Shown here piece by piece: positions 10,770 through 21,065 of a DNA stretch of 64,000 bases (position 1 is its first letter; each line of letters starts with the position of its first letter). The stretch comes from Auanema rhodensis (Eukaryota; Nematoda; Chromadorea; Rhabditida; Rhabditidae). The position numbers were made by a program, and so were the translations under genes. The notes under the pieces were generated by a model. It saw only the letters and a list, made by a program, of their open reading frames with translations. It had not been told where the DNA came from and ran no database searches. The stretch covers positions 15,243,001 through 15,307,000 of the forward strand of contig OZ059895.1 in the NCBI GenBank assembly GCA_964057225.1, given 5' to 3'.

Positions 10770-12760
10770 ATGAAGATCCCTACTGTTCGATATAATGTAC
10801 TGAAACATGTGGATGTACCTATTCATTACCACACTTTAAAAAAGGTTTTAGCTTTCTTAGCAGTTTTAATTGCAGTTTATATATTATATACTAAGAGGGA
10901 AGGTTAGTTAAATCATGTTTTCTTAAAAATTTGTGAAGTTTCCAACTTTTTAGAACATATTCGTAAACAATATGTACTTGAATGGGAAGAGTTCTTATCA
11001 AATATCAAACAGAATTATCTTAGCATTGAAGGTAATGGTGGTCGTGTAGGTAATCAAGTAAGTTCACCTTCATATTTTCTCAAAATCAGTTATAACTTCT
11101 AAAACTACTGAACGATGACGAATTCATTCAGATATTCACATTGGCATCTGGCTGGGGTATAGCTAAAAAACTCAATCGAACCTTCTATATTTCTAAAAAT
11201 TCGGATGAACGCTTTAGTATTGAGAGACAACGTTCAATAACCGAGAAAATATTTCCCAAACTGAAAAATTTGTATGTATATATGGTTAGTTGTAATCATA
11301 CATCAATTAAACCGAACACTTACAACTATAACTTGAATTCAGAAGCCTCCGGCATCCATGGAAACCGCAGTCGAGCATGACTATCAAAACGGAAAGCAGT
11401 GTTGTTGTACCTATGAAGACCCTTTAAAGTAATGAAATTCTTTAGCCTGAAACTAACCAGTGACTTTATTTTAGACATCGTAATGAAAAAAGCAAATTTC
11501 TATTATTGAAAACAAAATTTACTCAGAATATGCTCAACTTTTTTGATTCTATGGACGAGTTCAAGACATATCTGGAATTTAGTCCAGACATTAAATCCTT
11601 TGGACAAGCATATATTAAGAAAAATCACATGTGTGTCTACAATTCTGCTTCTCTCTCATTGATTCTTTTTTTATTTTAAACTTTTTCCTTTTTCAGAAAT
11701 GCATCTGATCATATAGCCTGTGTTCATATACGAAAAACGGATTTTGTAGGCTTAAACCGAAATGTACCGGATGATGTTCTTGAAGCATTAATAGAATATT
11801 TCATGTCGAAAAATGTAAATTTATTTTTTTCAATTGAAATCTTCTGCCCTCCTTCGCCTACTCTCGATCTCGTTCTCTACATCTCTCTATTTCAGAATCA
11901 TAATAGGCTATTGTTCTTTGGAGATGACAGAAACTTTATGAATACATTATTAGAACGTTTAAAAAATAATAAGAATTTAGCCATTGCATCGGTAATTAGC
12001 ATCAGTTTTTCCTCTTTATTATCCTTCATTATACGACATTTTTCCAGGATTCTCTTGTTAGTGAGAATGAAAGTGGGGTCGATCTGTATCTTGCCAGTGA
12101 AGTATGCACAGCATTTCTTATAACTCATCCCGTTCGTTTTAATTCCTTTTTATTATATTTAATATATATTTACGGAAATGACATACGTTTATAGGCGACA
12201 ACATTTGGTTTTTGGTCAGCTTTTTTAACAAAAAATTGGAAAGACGTCTATTATTATTATATTCCAAATCAAGAAATAACATTGTATAAAAAAGGCTTCC
12301 CGTGAGTTTTTCTCCTTTTTTTTCTGTTTTTGATTGAGCTTCATGCTGCTGCTACTGCTGGCTATTGCTGCTTCTACAGCTTCTTCTACTGTTACCGGTA
12401 GTGCATGCTGGTTTTTGCAACTAATTGTGACAGATGTTGATGCTTCAATGCTCTTCAGAATTTTATTAGTTTTATTCTTTTTTATCTGAAAAAATAGACT
12501 TTTATTTGGTTGAAAATCTTTATTGCGACGACTATAATATCAGCACAACCAGTCAAGTCAGCATTCATTTTGAAATAACTATGTCTGTCAGGCTGAGCTA
12601 TATAATTTTAATTTTCGTTCTAAGACCGCTTTCCAATGCTTATTATTTTCCTCTGATATTCAAATACATTTAAAGAGTTTTTATGATATATTCCAGATTA
12701 CCATGGAATCCAATCGGCTATCAAAATAAATTGGTAGCACCCATAGAGCTTACTCCATAA
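10770..12760 (+). CDS. Alpha-1,2-fucosyltransferase-like protein (GT11 family), type II membrane
   Basis: Ten exons (10770-10902, 10954-11057, 11132-11284, 11343-11428, 11475-11630, 11697-11814, 11896-11991, 12048-12131, 12195-12301, 12697-12760) give 366 residues. A short cytoplasmic head is followed by one hydrophobic segment (about residues 25-42, LAFLAVLIAVYILY), the signature of a Golgi type II transferase. GGRVGNQIFTLASGWGIAKK is the family's N-terminal glycine-rich motif, and CVHIRKTDFVG corresponds to the conserved His-x-Arg donor-binding motif. FGFWSAFL lies near the end. These enzymes add fucose to glycoprotein or glycolipid glycans and are expanded in nematodes. Acceptor specificity cannot be told. 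The last intron (395 bp) is longer than the rest. Confidence 0.86.
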
Positions 12761-13733
12761 CTTAGGTTTCTTAATCTTATTTACTTTAATTTTTTTTTGC
12801 TTTATGTTATATGTGATAATGAATATCCAAACACAATAATATTATATGGATTATAGTTGATAGATCAAAGGAATTTTACAAAAAAATTATTCAAATGTTT
12901 GTGTGTTGCTCCGTATTTTTTGAATTTTAGAAACAATTTAAACTGTCAAGAATCAGATGTTGAAGCTTTCTACTGTAAATGGAGAAATAAACAGAATGTA
13001 ACCAATTTTTGGAGAAAGTTGGAGATGAATGTAGCTGAACCCTACTGGACCTTGCCTACTAAAAGTTGTATGTACACAAATTTGATGAAATATGTTAGAA
13101 CATCATGCTTATGATAGCTTTTTGATTTTGAAAACAAATGAAATGTTTAAAGGGAATATGCGTATCTTCATGTAATTTCTAGGCTATAAACGAGGAGGAA
13201 GATGGTAAACAAATGAAGTACAATTAGATAATAAGGTTCATAAGGTTTATAAGTGATCTACTAATTGTTTTTTCTTTTATTAATCTGAACAGAAACTGTT
13301 TCTAGTTGAGAGTGAGGGTTCATAAAACAAATAAAACTTCAAATAGAAGAATCCGATAATGGTTTGTTCTCATTCTTTAGTATGGGTGCATGCAAACAAG
13401 TAAGATTGAACTTGATTGTACAACACATAAGCCCTTGAACGCTTGTCCCGAAATGGAAGAGATAGCAAGTTTCAAGAATTAAAACAATAATAAGCCTTTC
13501 GGCTCTCCAAAAAATATGATGTTTTAGATCACTAGTCGACAGCTAAACTGTGACTCTGTGATCAAATTGGGGGTTTGTGGTTTTTAAGGTTTTTAAAAAT
13601 TTACCAAACTATTGCAAAATAAGTTCATCGTATCATAAGCACGTGTTGTACATATATTGAAATTTCATAATATGCTAATGAGAAGTTGTTTTGATGATAG
13701 CATTTGAGCGTGGCAATAATATGTATTTTGCCG
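12761..13733. other. Intergenic region containing the source of a copied 79-bp segment
   Basis: A modest open frame (12857-13114) has no recognisable domain. Bases 12948-13026 reappear inverted at 17448-17526 (see repeats and findings). Bases 13713-13733 are a segment also found at the right edge of the 17.4-kb insertion. Confidence 0.5.
12948..13026 (+). repeat. 79-bp segment duplicated in inverted orientation at 17448-17526
   Basis: By eye the two copies differ at only two positions. This copy lies in longer unique context with an open reading frame, so it is more likely the donor than the acceptor. No function is known. Confidence 0.85.
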
Positions 13734-13863
13734 TTCTAGCGCACCTTTTCGCCCATCCTCAATTTTCTGCATTTTTAAGCCATTTTAAGGCTGAATATCA
13801 ATGATTTTGTGTCTAAACTCATTGTATCTTTAAAAATGGATGGTCGAGAAAAGTGCGCTAACA
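13734..13863. mobile_element. MITE-like inverted-repeat element
   Basis: A left arm at 13734-13758 (TTCTAGCGCACCTTTTCGCC...) is nearly the reverse complement of a right arm at 13838-13863 (...GAGAAAAGTGCGCTAACA). The arms enclose about 80 bp of AT-rich DNA with no coding capacity. The right-arm sequence recurs, inverted, at 17401-17425, and the sequence just outside the left arm recurs at 17553-17576, so the family has at least two copies in this window. No target-site duplication was convincing. Confidence 0.65.
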
Positions 13864-13950
13864 TTTTTAATAAAAATAATGTTCAATAAATGGTGAAGTC
13901 CAGAGGATCTGCGTCGCAAGCTCCTCCAGGAGTACCTGAGAATCTAAGAT

Positions 13951-14153
13951 TCAATAACTAAAAATAAAGGAAATATTTTTTACTTTGACTCCTTCGGATT
14001 GGATCCACCAATAGAACTTCAAAAATATTTAAAAGATGAAAAAGATAAAGATAAAATAGAACTCTCCACATTTCAAATTCAAGAATTCGGAACTAATCAC
14101 TGCGGTTATTACTGCTTACTTCTTCTAAAGTTACTGGAACATTTGGAAGTTTA
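13951..14153 (+). pseudogene. Adenain-type cysteine protease fragment (Polinton/Maverick-like)
   Basis: The frame after a stop at 13945 reads NIFYFDSFGLDPP, then STFQIQEFGTNHCGYYCLLLL, and ends at TAG 14151-14153. The YFDSFG block and the CGxxC block containing the nucleophilic Cys are the C-terminal half of the adenovirus-type (C5) protease carried by Polintons and related viruses. The N-terminal His box is absent. Only about 67 residues remain, so this is a relic. Assignment to a Polinton rather than another protease-bearing element is inference. Confidence 0.6.
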
Positions 14154-14215
14154 GGATTCTCTATTTCATCTTGAATTCTTTTATTGTAATAATCTACAAA
14201 CTCTTGACGTCTTCC

Positions 14216-14690
14216 CGTACCGTCGAGAAATATTCGTTTTTGTTGCGGAGCAGAAGCGAAGACGGAATCTCAAACCGTCGATCTCTGTTTTGTAGAGTCA
14301 GCTCATGAGGAATCCATTTATCCAGCTTTTTCGTTTTTTCCAATGTTATTTAAATGCTCAGATACAGTTGCTATACTGACGTGAAGTTCAGTGGCAAGTT
14401 TTCTGACCGTTGTACGTGGATTAGATTCCACCAGACTCTTCAGAACGTCTTCATCAATCAGTGAATGACGACCACGACCTTTCACATCTTCTAAATTAAA
14501 ATCTCCGTTTCGGAATTTCTGGAACCAACGATCCACTGTGGATTCATGAACACTGCCTTGTCTCCATACTTCATTAATATTCCTAGTTGTTTGAGCTGCA
14601 CTTCGTCCGAGTTTGAACTCATAGAAAAAAATTTGACAAAACTGTTTTTTTGAAACATCCATTTTGAATCACTATAACTACTTTATTTTC
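14216..14690 (-). mobile_element. Broken mariner transposase fragment
   Basis: The minus-strand frame from 14662 encodes the paired helix-turn-helix DNA-binding half of a mariner transposase (FFYEFKLGRSAAQTTRNIN, ESTVDRWFQKFRNGDFNLED, then TVRKLATELHVSIATVSEHL). After IGKN the frame shifts at an A-rich run. The downstream frame then resumes family sequence (KKLDKWIPHELT..NRDRRFEIPSSLLLRNKN) before similarity stops near 14220. The catalytic DDE/D half is missing, so the copy cannot be active. It appears to sit between two minus-strand pieces of the Polinton-like relic. Confidence 0.85.
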
Positions 14691-14829
14691 AGATTAATTT
14701 TGACCCAACTTAAACCCAGTAAAGTAACAACTAAAAAGTATAAGTTGTTAAAAAAAAGAAAAACCAATAATTTTGAGCAAAAAAATCGAAAGAACCATAT
14801 TAACCGTATTATTGCGTATTGCCACCGTA

Positions 14830-15640
14830 TTAAAATTCTCCAGCAACTTGTAAATCTGAATAAACTTGTCTTCTTATTCTACCAATCCTTTGATTTCCAA
14901 AAGTCTCGGAATTTTTAGATTTTCTGTTTTCTAATTCTGCGAGAGCATATTTAGCAAACTTAGTAACATATTCATCATAACTTGGAAAATTATCACAGTC
15001 TTCTCTAGTTTTTACAAAATCAGAGATTTCTAGATCTTTAAATTTCAAGTAAACTTCATAACTTGGTATCTTGGAGCAATCATTTTTGATATTTAAATAT
15101 TCTTCATAATTTGGTAATGGGATAGGTTTTAATTCTTCATTTCCATTTGCTTCTAGGAAGCTTTGCTTTCGCTTGATATTTCTTTTGGTTCTAGTAGCTG
15201 TATAATTATTATTAGTATTATTCATTGTCACCTCTTTAAATTTCACAAGCGAATCTGAAGGAGATCCTTTGAGTCTTTCTCGTTCTAATTTTTCTGGTTT
15301 TCTTTTTTCAAATTCTAGATATTTCTTCATCTTTTCATCTCTCCTCTTTTCAAATTCTATACGATCAGCTTCGTATTCATCTCTTACTTCTTTATCTTTT
15401 TGATACGATCCTGGATTTGAACTCATTTCTTTCAGACTACGAGTTAATGTTAGTGCTTGTGGTGTTGGAATTTTTGGAATTTTATTTTGTAACTGACGTA
15501 CTGCAAAACCTTCTTCACTAATTATGAGATCAAGATTACAATCTCTCACAATTTTGTTTTTAATCAAACTCAGAGCAATTTGTTTTTTACTATTTATCCA
15601 CAGTCCATATTCATGATTCCATTTAGTTTTCCAATTGAAA
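14830..15640 (-). pseudogene. ORF of a Polinton-like relic, function unknown
   Basis: An open frame of 245 codons (15567-14830) extends upstream without a start to about 15640. The central third is charged and coiled-coil-like (EKRRDEKMKKYLEFEKRK). The end has three short similar repeats around PxYEEYL, PSYEVYLKF and PSYDEYVTKF. Beside an adenain-type protease relic it is plausibly another gene of the same element, but I do not recognise the family. A related minus-strand piece may lie at 14105-14216 (QEFVDYYNKRIQDE). Confidence 0.4.
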
Positions 15641-15644
15641 TATA

Positions 15645-16330
15645 TGGTGTGTCAATTGAAACGTAGCTACCCGTGGGAATTTCGAAAAAATATGATAATT
15701 TTTCAAATTTTTAAATTTTTAAAAAAATAATTACAAAATTTAAATATATTTAAATCTAATATTACAAAAAAAATTTTAATTTAATTTTTTTCACCTGAAA
15801 AAACTTTTTTTTTCACCTATTTCAATTTTTTCTGTTTTTGTTATGGATGTAGCTCATATGCGCCATGTCTTTCTTTCTCATTTTGAAATTGGTGTTTCTG
15901 CTCATGAAGCCTACCGAAAAATGAAAGCTGTATATGGAGAATCTTCTCCAGCATATAGCACATGTAAGAAGTGGTTTGCCCGCTTCAAAACCGGCGAGAT
16001 CGATCTTGCAGATCGTCAAAGACCCGGTACCAGTCAGAAATTCAGTGATTCTGACCTTCAGAATGTTCTCGAACAGACTCCTGGAGCAACCCAACTCCAG
16101 ATCGGGAAAAAACTGAAGGTCAGCAGAACTGCTGTTTCTCTCCGGCTTAAAAAAATGGGGAAAAGTCACAAAATTTCTCCGTTTTCCCCCTATGTCTTGT
16201 CTGAGAGCAATCTTAGGACAAGAGTAACTTTAGCTCAGGATCTTCTGAAATTGAGCCAAAGAATTTAAAGGGTTGGTGACAGGAGATGAGAAGTGGATTC
16301 TCTATTCCAACCCAACCAGACCAAAGTTTT
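15645..16330 (+). mobile_element. Second broken mariner element
   Basis: GTGTGTCAATTGAAACGTAG at about 15648 resembles a mariner terminal repeat. A frame at 15843-16268 encodes 141 residues with both HTH modules of the DNA-binding half (MDVAHMRHVFLSHFEIG, STCKKWFARFKTGEIDL, then ATQLQIGKKLKVSRTAVSLRLKKMG). The frame breaks, and another frame continues KGLVTGDEKWILYSN, which holds the first catalytic Asp of the D,D34D triad. Similarity ends near 16330, so the other two catalytic acids and the right end are gone. It is distinct in sequence from the 14.2-14.7 kb mariner. Confidence 0.85.
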
Positions 16331-16615
16331 GGCTTCTCTCTTTTACCTAACAACACACTCTTAAAACACTTTCGCTCCTGACAATCTCTCGATGTTTAGG
16401 CGTGACCACTTTCTCTTTATGTGACCTTTTTTTCTCTTCCTGTGGCCGAGCACAATCACACATATGCTCCAGTTGAACTAGACGCACGCGACGCGACACG
16501 CAAACGCTTTGGGCTAGAGTGGAAGGGTGATGAGAGTGACGCGTGACCAGAGACGCAGTGGAACACGGGACGTCCGCAACACTCATTTGCTAATAACTGT
16601 CTCATTAGGTTAACA
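16331..16615. promoter_or_regulatory. CpG-rich promoter of the trypsin-fold gene
   Basis: The interval is rich in CG dinucleotides and contains GACGCACGCGACGCGACACG (16482-16501), GACGCGTGAC and GAGACGCAG (around 16538-16557). GAGACGCAG matches a motif known to be enriched in C. elegans promoters. I infer the promoter of the gene starting at 16616. Confidence 0.5.
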
Positions 16616-17406
16616 ATGGAAAAAATACGTGCAGAGAAGCTTGAACAGATGCTCTTCACATCGTCGAAACCCGATGAGGTTGCGCATAGATGCGTCGTCG
16701 CAATAGATGCAAAACACGCGGTGTCATTTCGACATGGCCAACATTCAATGCTGGAAGAAAACGAGACGGTGGTTTTGTACAACGTAGTCGATCCGACGCT
16801 GCAATACGAGGTTTTTTTCTCAATTATTTGAACAAGTTGCTGAATTTAAGCTGCTTTTCACTGAAGTTCTTGTTATTTTTCAGGCCATCGTTTCTGCAGT
16901 TTCGGATCATCAAGATATTATAATATTCAAACTAACCGTTGGAGAATTTATGAGCTACCCACATGCTACGGATACTCTGTATCCTGGTAAACCATACCTG
17001 CAGTTGGGTGTTAACCCCCGCCGACAGGCGCTATGGAAAGAAGGAATTGTTTCGGAAAGGAAAGGCATGTCTAATTTCTTAACTTTACAGATGTTAATTG
17101 TTTGATTTAGTTGGATTCTACGTCGGCACTTCTCATGGAAGCATCGGCGATTCGGGATCGGGAATATTTGATTCTTTTGGGCAGTTCCTTGGACTTTCGA
17201 TAGGCAAGAAGTCTTCCGCCTTCAAAGATCGCGAGAATATGCCGATCGGAGAAGTGGCTGATCATCACCCGGACACGCAAATAATTAACGCGGATGTCAT
17301 TTTGTGCGTTTCGGGTCTCGTTGATGAAGAAGTAAGTTGATTTATTATTAGTTAGAGAATTGGTTTAATTGTTATGTTTCAGTTCGATTTTTATTCAAAC
17401 TGTTAG
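16616..17406 (+). CDS. Trypsin-fold serine protease-like protein (nematode-specific), C-terminus altered by insertion
   Basis: Exons 16616-16810, 16884-17064, 17111-17331 and 17383-17406 give 206 residues. Visible landmarks of the chymotrypsin fold are HQDIIIFKL, in the place of the catalytic-Asp strand, and GSIGDSGSGIFDSFGQFLGL, the catalytic-Ser loop (GDSGSG). The His box is not a standard TAAHC; VVAIDAKHAVSFRHGQH is the best candidate. No signal peptide is evident, so it may be intracellular. Intron 2 needs a GC-AG donor (AAAG|GCATGT), because only that phase keeps the GDSGSG frame open. The last exon adds only FDFYSNC, and its stop comes from the repeat that begins at 17401, so the original C-terminus is probably lost. 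Activity is uncertain. Confidence 0.65.
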
Positions 17407-17577
17407 CGCACTTTTCTCGACCATCTTTCATATTACTGATTCTTGAGATCTCCAACTTTCTCCCAAAATGGGTTACATTCTGTTTATTTCTCCATTTACA
17501 GTAGAAAGCTTCAACATCTGATTCTTAGATATCAACAGCTGCTGTATAAAGTTAGAACGGCAAAAAACATATTATTC
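17401..17577. mobile_element. Composite MITE-derived insertion carrying pieces of two neighbouring loci
   Basis: In order: 17401-17425 repeats the right arm of the 13.73-13.86 kb element (inverted); 17448-17526 is the inverse of 12948-13026 with about two mismatches; 17528-17553 is identical over 26 bases to 18622-18647, part of exon 2 of the adjacent ShKT gene; and 17553-17576 (TAGAACGGCAAAAAACATAT...) repeats the outer flank of the same MITE-like element. The nested order looks like a non-autonomous element that has acquired host DNA. The rest, up to 17898, is unremarkable AT-rich spacer. Confidence 0.65.
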
Positions 17578-17898
17578 GTGGTAGAGTTCATGTGGCACAT
17601 GCTGCGCGATAGAGCGCGATTCTGGCGATTTAAAATGTTTTTTCAACTGTTTTAATAAATTTTTTTTAACACCATCGAAATATTTAATAATGTAGATATC
17701 TTGATATTGTATCGGAAATGAAGTTCGAAAGTATTCTGGATGTTCAAGTATGTTTGTGTTCATTAAAAAAAATGAATATTATTAATATTTATTACATGGT
17801 TGGTCAGACCGATTATTGGAGTTTTTAACTAAAAATGCCTTTTTGCCTTGTCTCAGTTGTTAAATACTCGTATAGTTGCACTCATTACAGTTTTGCTA

Positions 17899-18832
17899 TT
17901 AGCAGATATTGCATGTGGTGGCGCAAAGCTTCTTTCTCTCGGCATTATCGTAGAATGGGTTGGTGCAGAATCCGTTCTTAGCCCAAGCGGCGCAGCTAAA
18001 AGTTAATTTTCATGATGTGACTTTCATTAAAATATGATGAGGCTTACTTTTGGCTGGTATTAGGAACTGGTTTACAGGCTCCTGGGTTAGTTCCTGGGTT
18101 TGTTCCTGGGTTGGTGCTGCCTACAATCAAATGTTTAGATAGCGTGTGAACATGAATAGGAGCTTACTGCAGAGGTCACAGGTACGTTGGCAGTTGGTGC
18201 TGACGAAGGACTTGAAGCTGTCGATGAAGCACATTTGTGATTGTGTGGAACAGTCAACAGCCTTATCGATGCAACCTCCCAAAAGACAGAATCCGCAAGA
18301 GGCTGGGCAATCTTGAGCAATGATTTCTCTCCAGGCTGGATCGTTGCACATAGCCTTGGTCACAGTACTGCATGTGAGTCTTGGTTCTGAAAATGAGTAT
18401 TCTACAATGTGTACTGAAGAAAAGTTGTTTATACTGGCAGCATTCGAGCACTTCCATTCAGGGGTTTCACAGCAGTATCCACAGGTCTTGGGGCAGTTCT
18501 TAATAGCAATAGCTTTCAAATCCTCGTCAACGGTAGTAGTATCAGAAGTCTGAAATCGGTTCGATATTCTCGTCATGGATGATGTTCTTACCTCGCACGT
18601 TGGTGGTCTATCAGGAGTAGCGATATCAACAGCTGCTGTATAAAGTTTTTCGCAGGTGGCATCTGGATATTTGTTTTCACAGTTTACGGCAGATGGGAGG
18701 AACTGAAGTGAGAATTGCTTATGGCATTTAGAATAGAAAGGCACAAACATTTGTTCCATCGGTACAGTTGGTATCGACGAGACCAGCGGAAGCTGTTGCA
18801 AGGATGCAGGCGAAGAGAACGAAGCTGAACAT
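17899..18832 (-). CDS. Secreted ShKT-domain protein (copy 1)
   Basis: Exons (minus strand) are 18832-18749, 18702-18592, 18549-18435, 18386-18168, 18120-18048 and 17995-17899, giving 232 residues. A signal peptide (MFSFVLFACILATASA) leads into a Cys-rich region ending VDTNCTDGTN. After this come four ShKT-type six-cysteine modules, each closing with a CxxC-like pair (CGYCC, CGFC, CDLC, CNIC). A short TNPG-repeat linker (three copies) lies before the last module. ShKT modules occur in secreted nematode proteins with diverse roles; the function of this one is unknown. A TATATAAG box lies at 18875-18882 on the coding strand. Exon number and phases match the copies at 20.1, 25.4 and 28.6 kb. Confidence 0.88.
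18622..18647. repeat. 26-bp segment copied into the 17.4-kb insertion
   Basis: This part of exon 2 of ShKT copy 1 is identical to 17528-17553 and in the same orientation. The other ShKT paralogs differ here, so the match identifies copy 1 as the source or recipient. Confidence 0.85.
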
Positions 18833-20139
18833 TGGTGCTCTGACAGCAGAATGATTGTGATATCTCTGACAAGGCTTATATAGTTGAAGATAGTGTCACA
18901 AGTTCTGTTAAAACCTTGGCCCATTACCATCTGAATCAACATAATCAGACAATGCCACGAAAAAAAAAACGAAACATCCATTTGTATCAATAAATCCAAT
19001 ATGCTTTATCTAGCTTAAAGATCAAGGCCATTCAGCAAATTAAATAATTGCAGTGAGAGAAGTATTCTTTAGCGTTTGCCATTTTCCGGAAGTTCGCTCA
19101 ATTTCAATACAGTTCATATATTTTGATATTTTGATGTTGAAAATGTCTGATACGCCAATTAGAACACTTCTATCTCACAGTTCATACACAGTTCCCTCGC
19201 AGATCCGAACTTTCAGCGTAGTTTTTGATCTCAATATGGAAGAAGTCGCGCATGCTTATGCTCAAACCTCCCTTCTTAATCAATTTTAAATCCTTTTACG
19301 TAACTATCATGACAGAGCGGTATCTGAGATCCCGATCAGATAAACAAGACAATATTTTATTGGATCTATATCAGATCTATATAAGAATTTGTAGCTTTTT
19401 AATAGAATAAGCATTTTCATCCAGCTTAGCAGATTAGATTATGTCTTTTTCCATTCACCAGCACGAGTATCAATCCGAACAGTGGGCTTCTACATACTTT
19501 AGAACATCAAGGATACTGTAGAAGAGATCTTCTTACACCTATGCTCAACTTTGTTGTTGAAGTTGAAAGGCAGTTGAAACAGTGTTAGTTTATTCTGAAC
19601 CCACTCATCTCTCTCACCAATTCCATTTTCATTATCACATGTTCAATTTTTTTGCTTGTAATATTTGGACAAAAAACTGATTTTTTTATGAAAAAAAAAT
19701 GAACAATGTGACTATTTTGTCAATCTATATCAATTATTTGCTCAAATGATATTTGGATAGCATTCCTATTCAGTACCATTTCAAATATGAACTACCGGTG
19801 TTTCAAACGCCTCAGATGTGTTTTAGGATATAGAATTCAATTAGAAACCTCCTCTTCAACTTTATTTTTCTTGTAAACTTTAGAAATTGGCTTGTATTGC
19901 ATACATTTTACCGCTCGGTTAAACCCATGTGAAAAACTGTGCGCGATTCGGCAGAGAGAAAGAGAAGAAAACGAATGCATGATAGCCAATAAAACTTATT
20001 TTAAATTACTATATAATTATTTATTTTAGAATATATATTTGTATAGTTATGTGTATAGTATTATATAATATATGAGTGTAGATAGTGAAAGACAATATAG
20101 TTAGAGAAAGATGTTGGTAAGCTTTCAGCTTTATCCAGC
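18833..20139. other. Spacer between ShKT copies 1 and 2
   Basis: The promoter of copy 1 lies at the left, with its TATA box at 18875-18882. The rest is AT-rich with short chance frames (19053-19289, 19225-19410). No domain, RNA gene or clear transposon was recognised. Confidence 0.5.
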
Positions 20140-21065
20140 TTAGTTATTGCAGAGTCCGCATGTTCTACCACACGTTTGCTTCTTTTGGTGCTCTGGATAG
20201 AAGACGCTGGTGCAGTATCCGTTCTTTTTCCATGAAACACAGCTGAAGTAAAGTTTGTAAGGAAGGAAGATGGTATAACAAGGACAAACCTTGGAGAGCT
20301 GTCATGACAAGTACCGTTTCCAGAATTTATCTTTTCGCAGAGTCCGCAGGTACGTTTGCAGTTAGTCTGAATAGATGGAGCGCTTTATGTGATAATCTAT
20401 TTTATTGTTTTTTACTCTCGAGAAATCTTCAAGCCCGTGCATAAAACAGACGGAAGGATTCAAATGACAATCGGGAGCAGCGTCTATGCATCCACCGTCC
20501 ATGCAGAATCCGCAAGAGGCTGGGCAATCTTGAGCAATAATCTCTCTCCATGTTGGATCATTGCACATAGCCTTGGTGATTGTCTTGCAAGCAAGTCTTG
20601 GAACTAGAAAAGCTTCGTGAGCCTATGAATCGAGGTAAAATAAACTTACTGGGAGCATTTTCGCAGCTCCACTCTTTGGTGATGCAACAATATCCACAGG
20701 TTTTGGGACAATTAGCTATAGCGATATCTCTGATTTCAACGTCCAGAGTAGTTCCATCAGAAGACTTTAAACAGATAGATAGAGCTAAACATTTCTAATC
20801 GAATAAAAAGTTCTTACGAAGCAAGCTTTTGGTCGTTCATCTCCTTTACCAACTTCAATCTTTCCTGTATAAATGGCTTCACATGCAGCATCTGCATAAA
20901 CATTTTGGCAATTAGCAGCAGAAGCAAGATACTGTAAGAAGACAATAGAACTATTGAAGTCATGAAACGGATGATTACGTTAGTTCCATCCGTACAGTTG
21001 GTATCAACTGGAGCACCAGCATAAGCTACCATGATGATAGAAGCGAAAATGAGACACTTATACAT
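20140..21065 (-). CDS. Secreted ShKT-domain protein (copy 2)
   Basis: Exons 21065-20979, 20931-20818, 20764-20650, 20603-20416, 20366-20290 and 20242-20140 give 227 residues. It has a signal peptide (MYKCLIFASIIMVAYAG), a VDTNCTDGTN start to the mature chain and the same series of cysteine modules as copy 1 (CGYCC, CGFC, CGLC twice). CNDPTWREIIAQDCPASCGFC is almost identical to copy 1. The Pro-Gly linker is replaced by a shorter EKINSGNGTCHD stretch. A TATATAAG box lies at 21130-21137 on the coding strand. A secreted protein of unknown role; divergence from copy 1 is much greater than between copies 3 and 4. Confidence 0.88.

Noticed and set aside
19490-19640. Minus-strand stretch resembling the GDEKW region of mariner
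   Set aside because: Only a few codons match by eye (RDEWVQNK), and nothing on either side continues the family.
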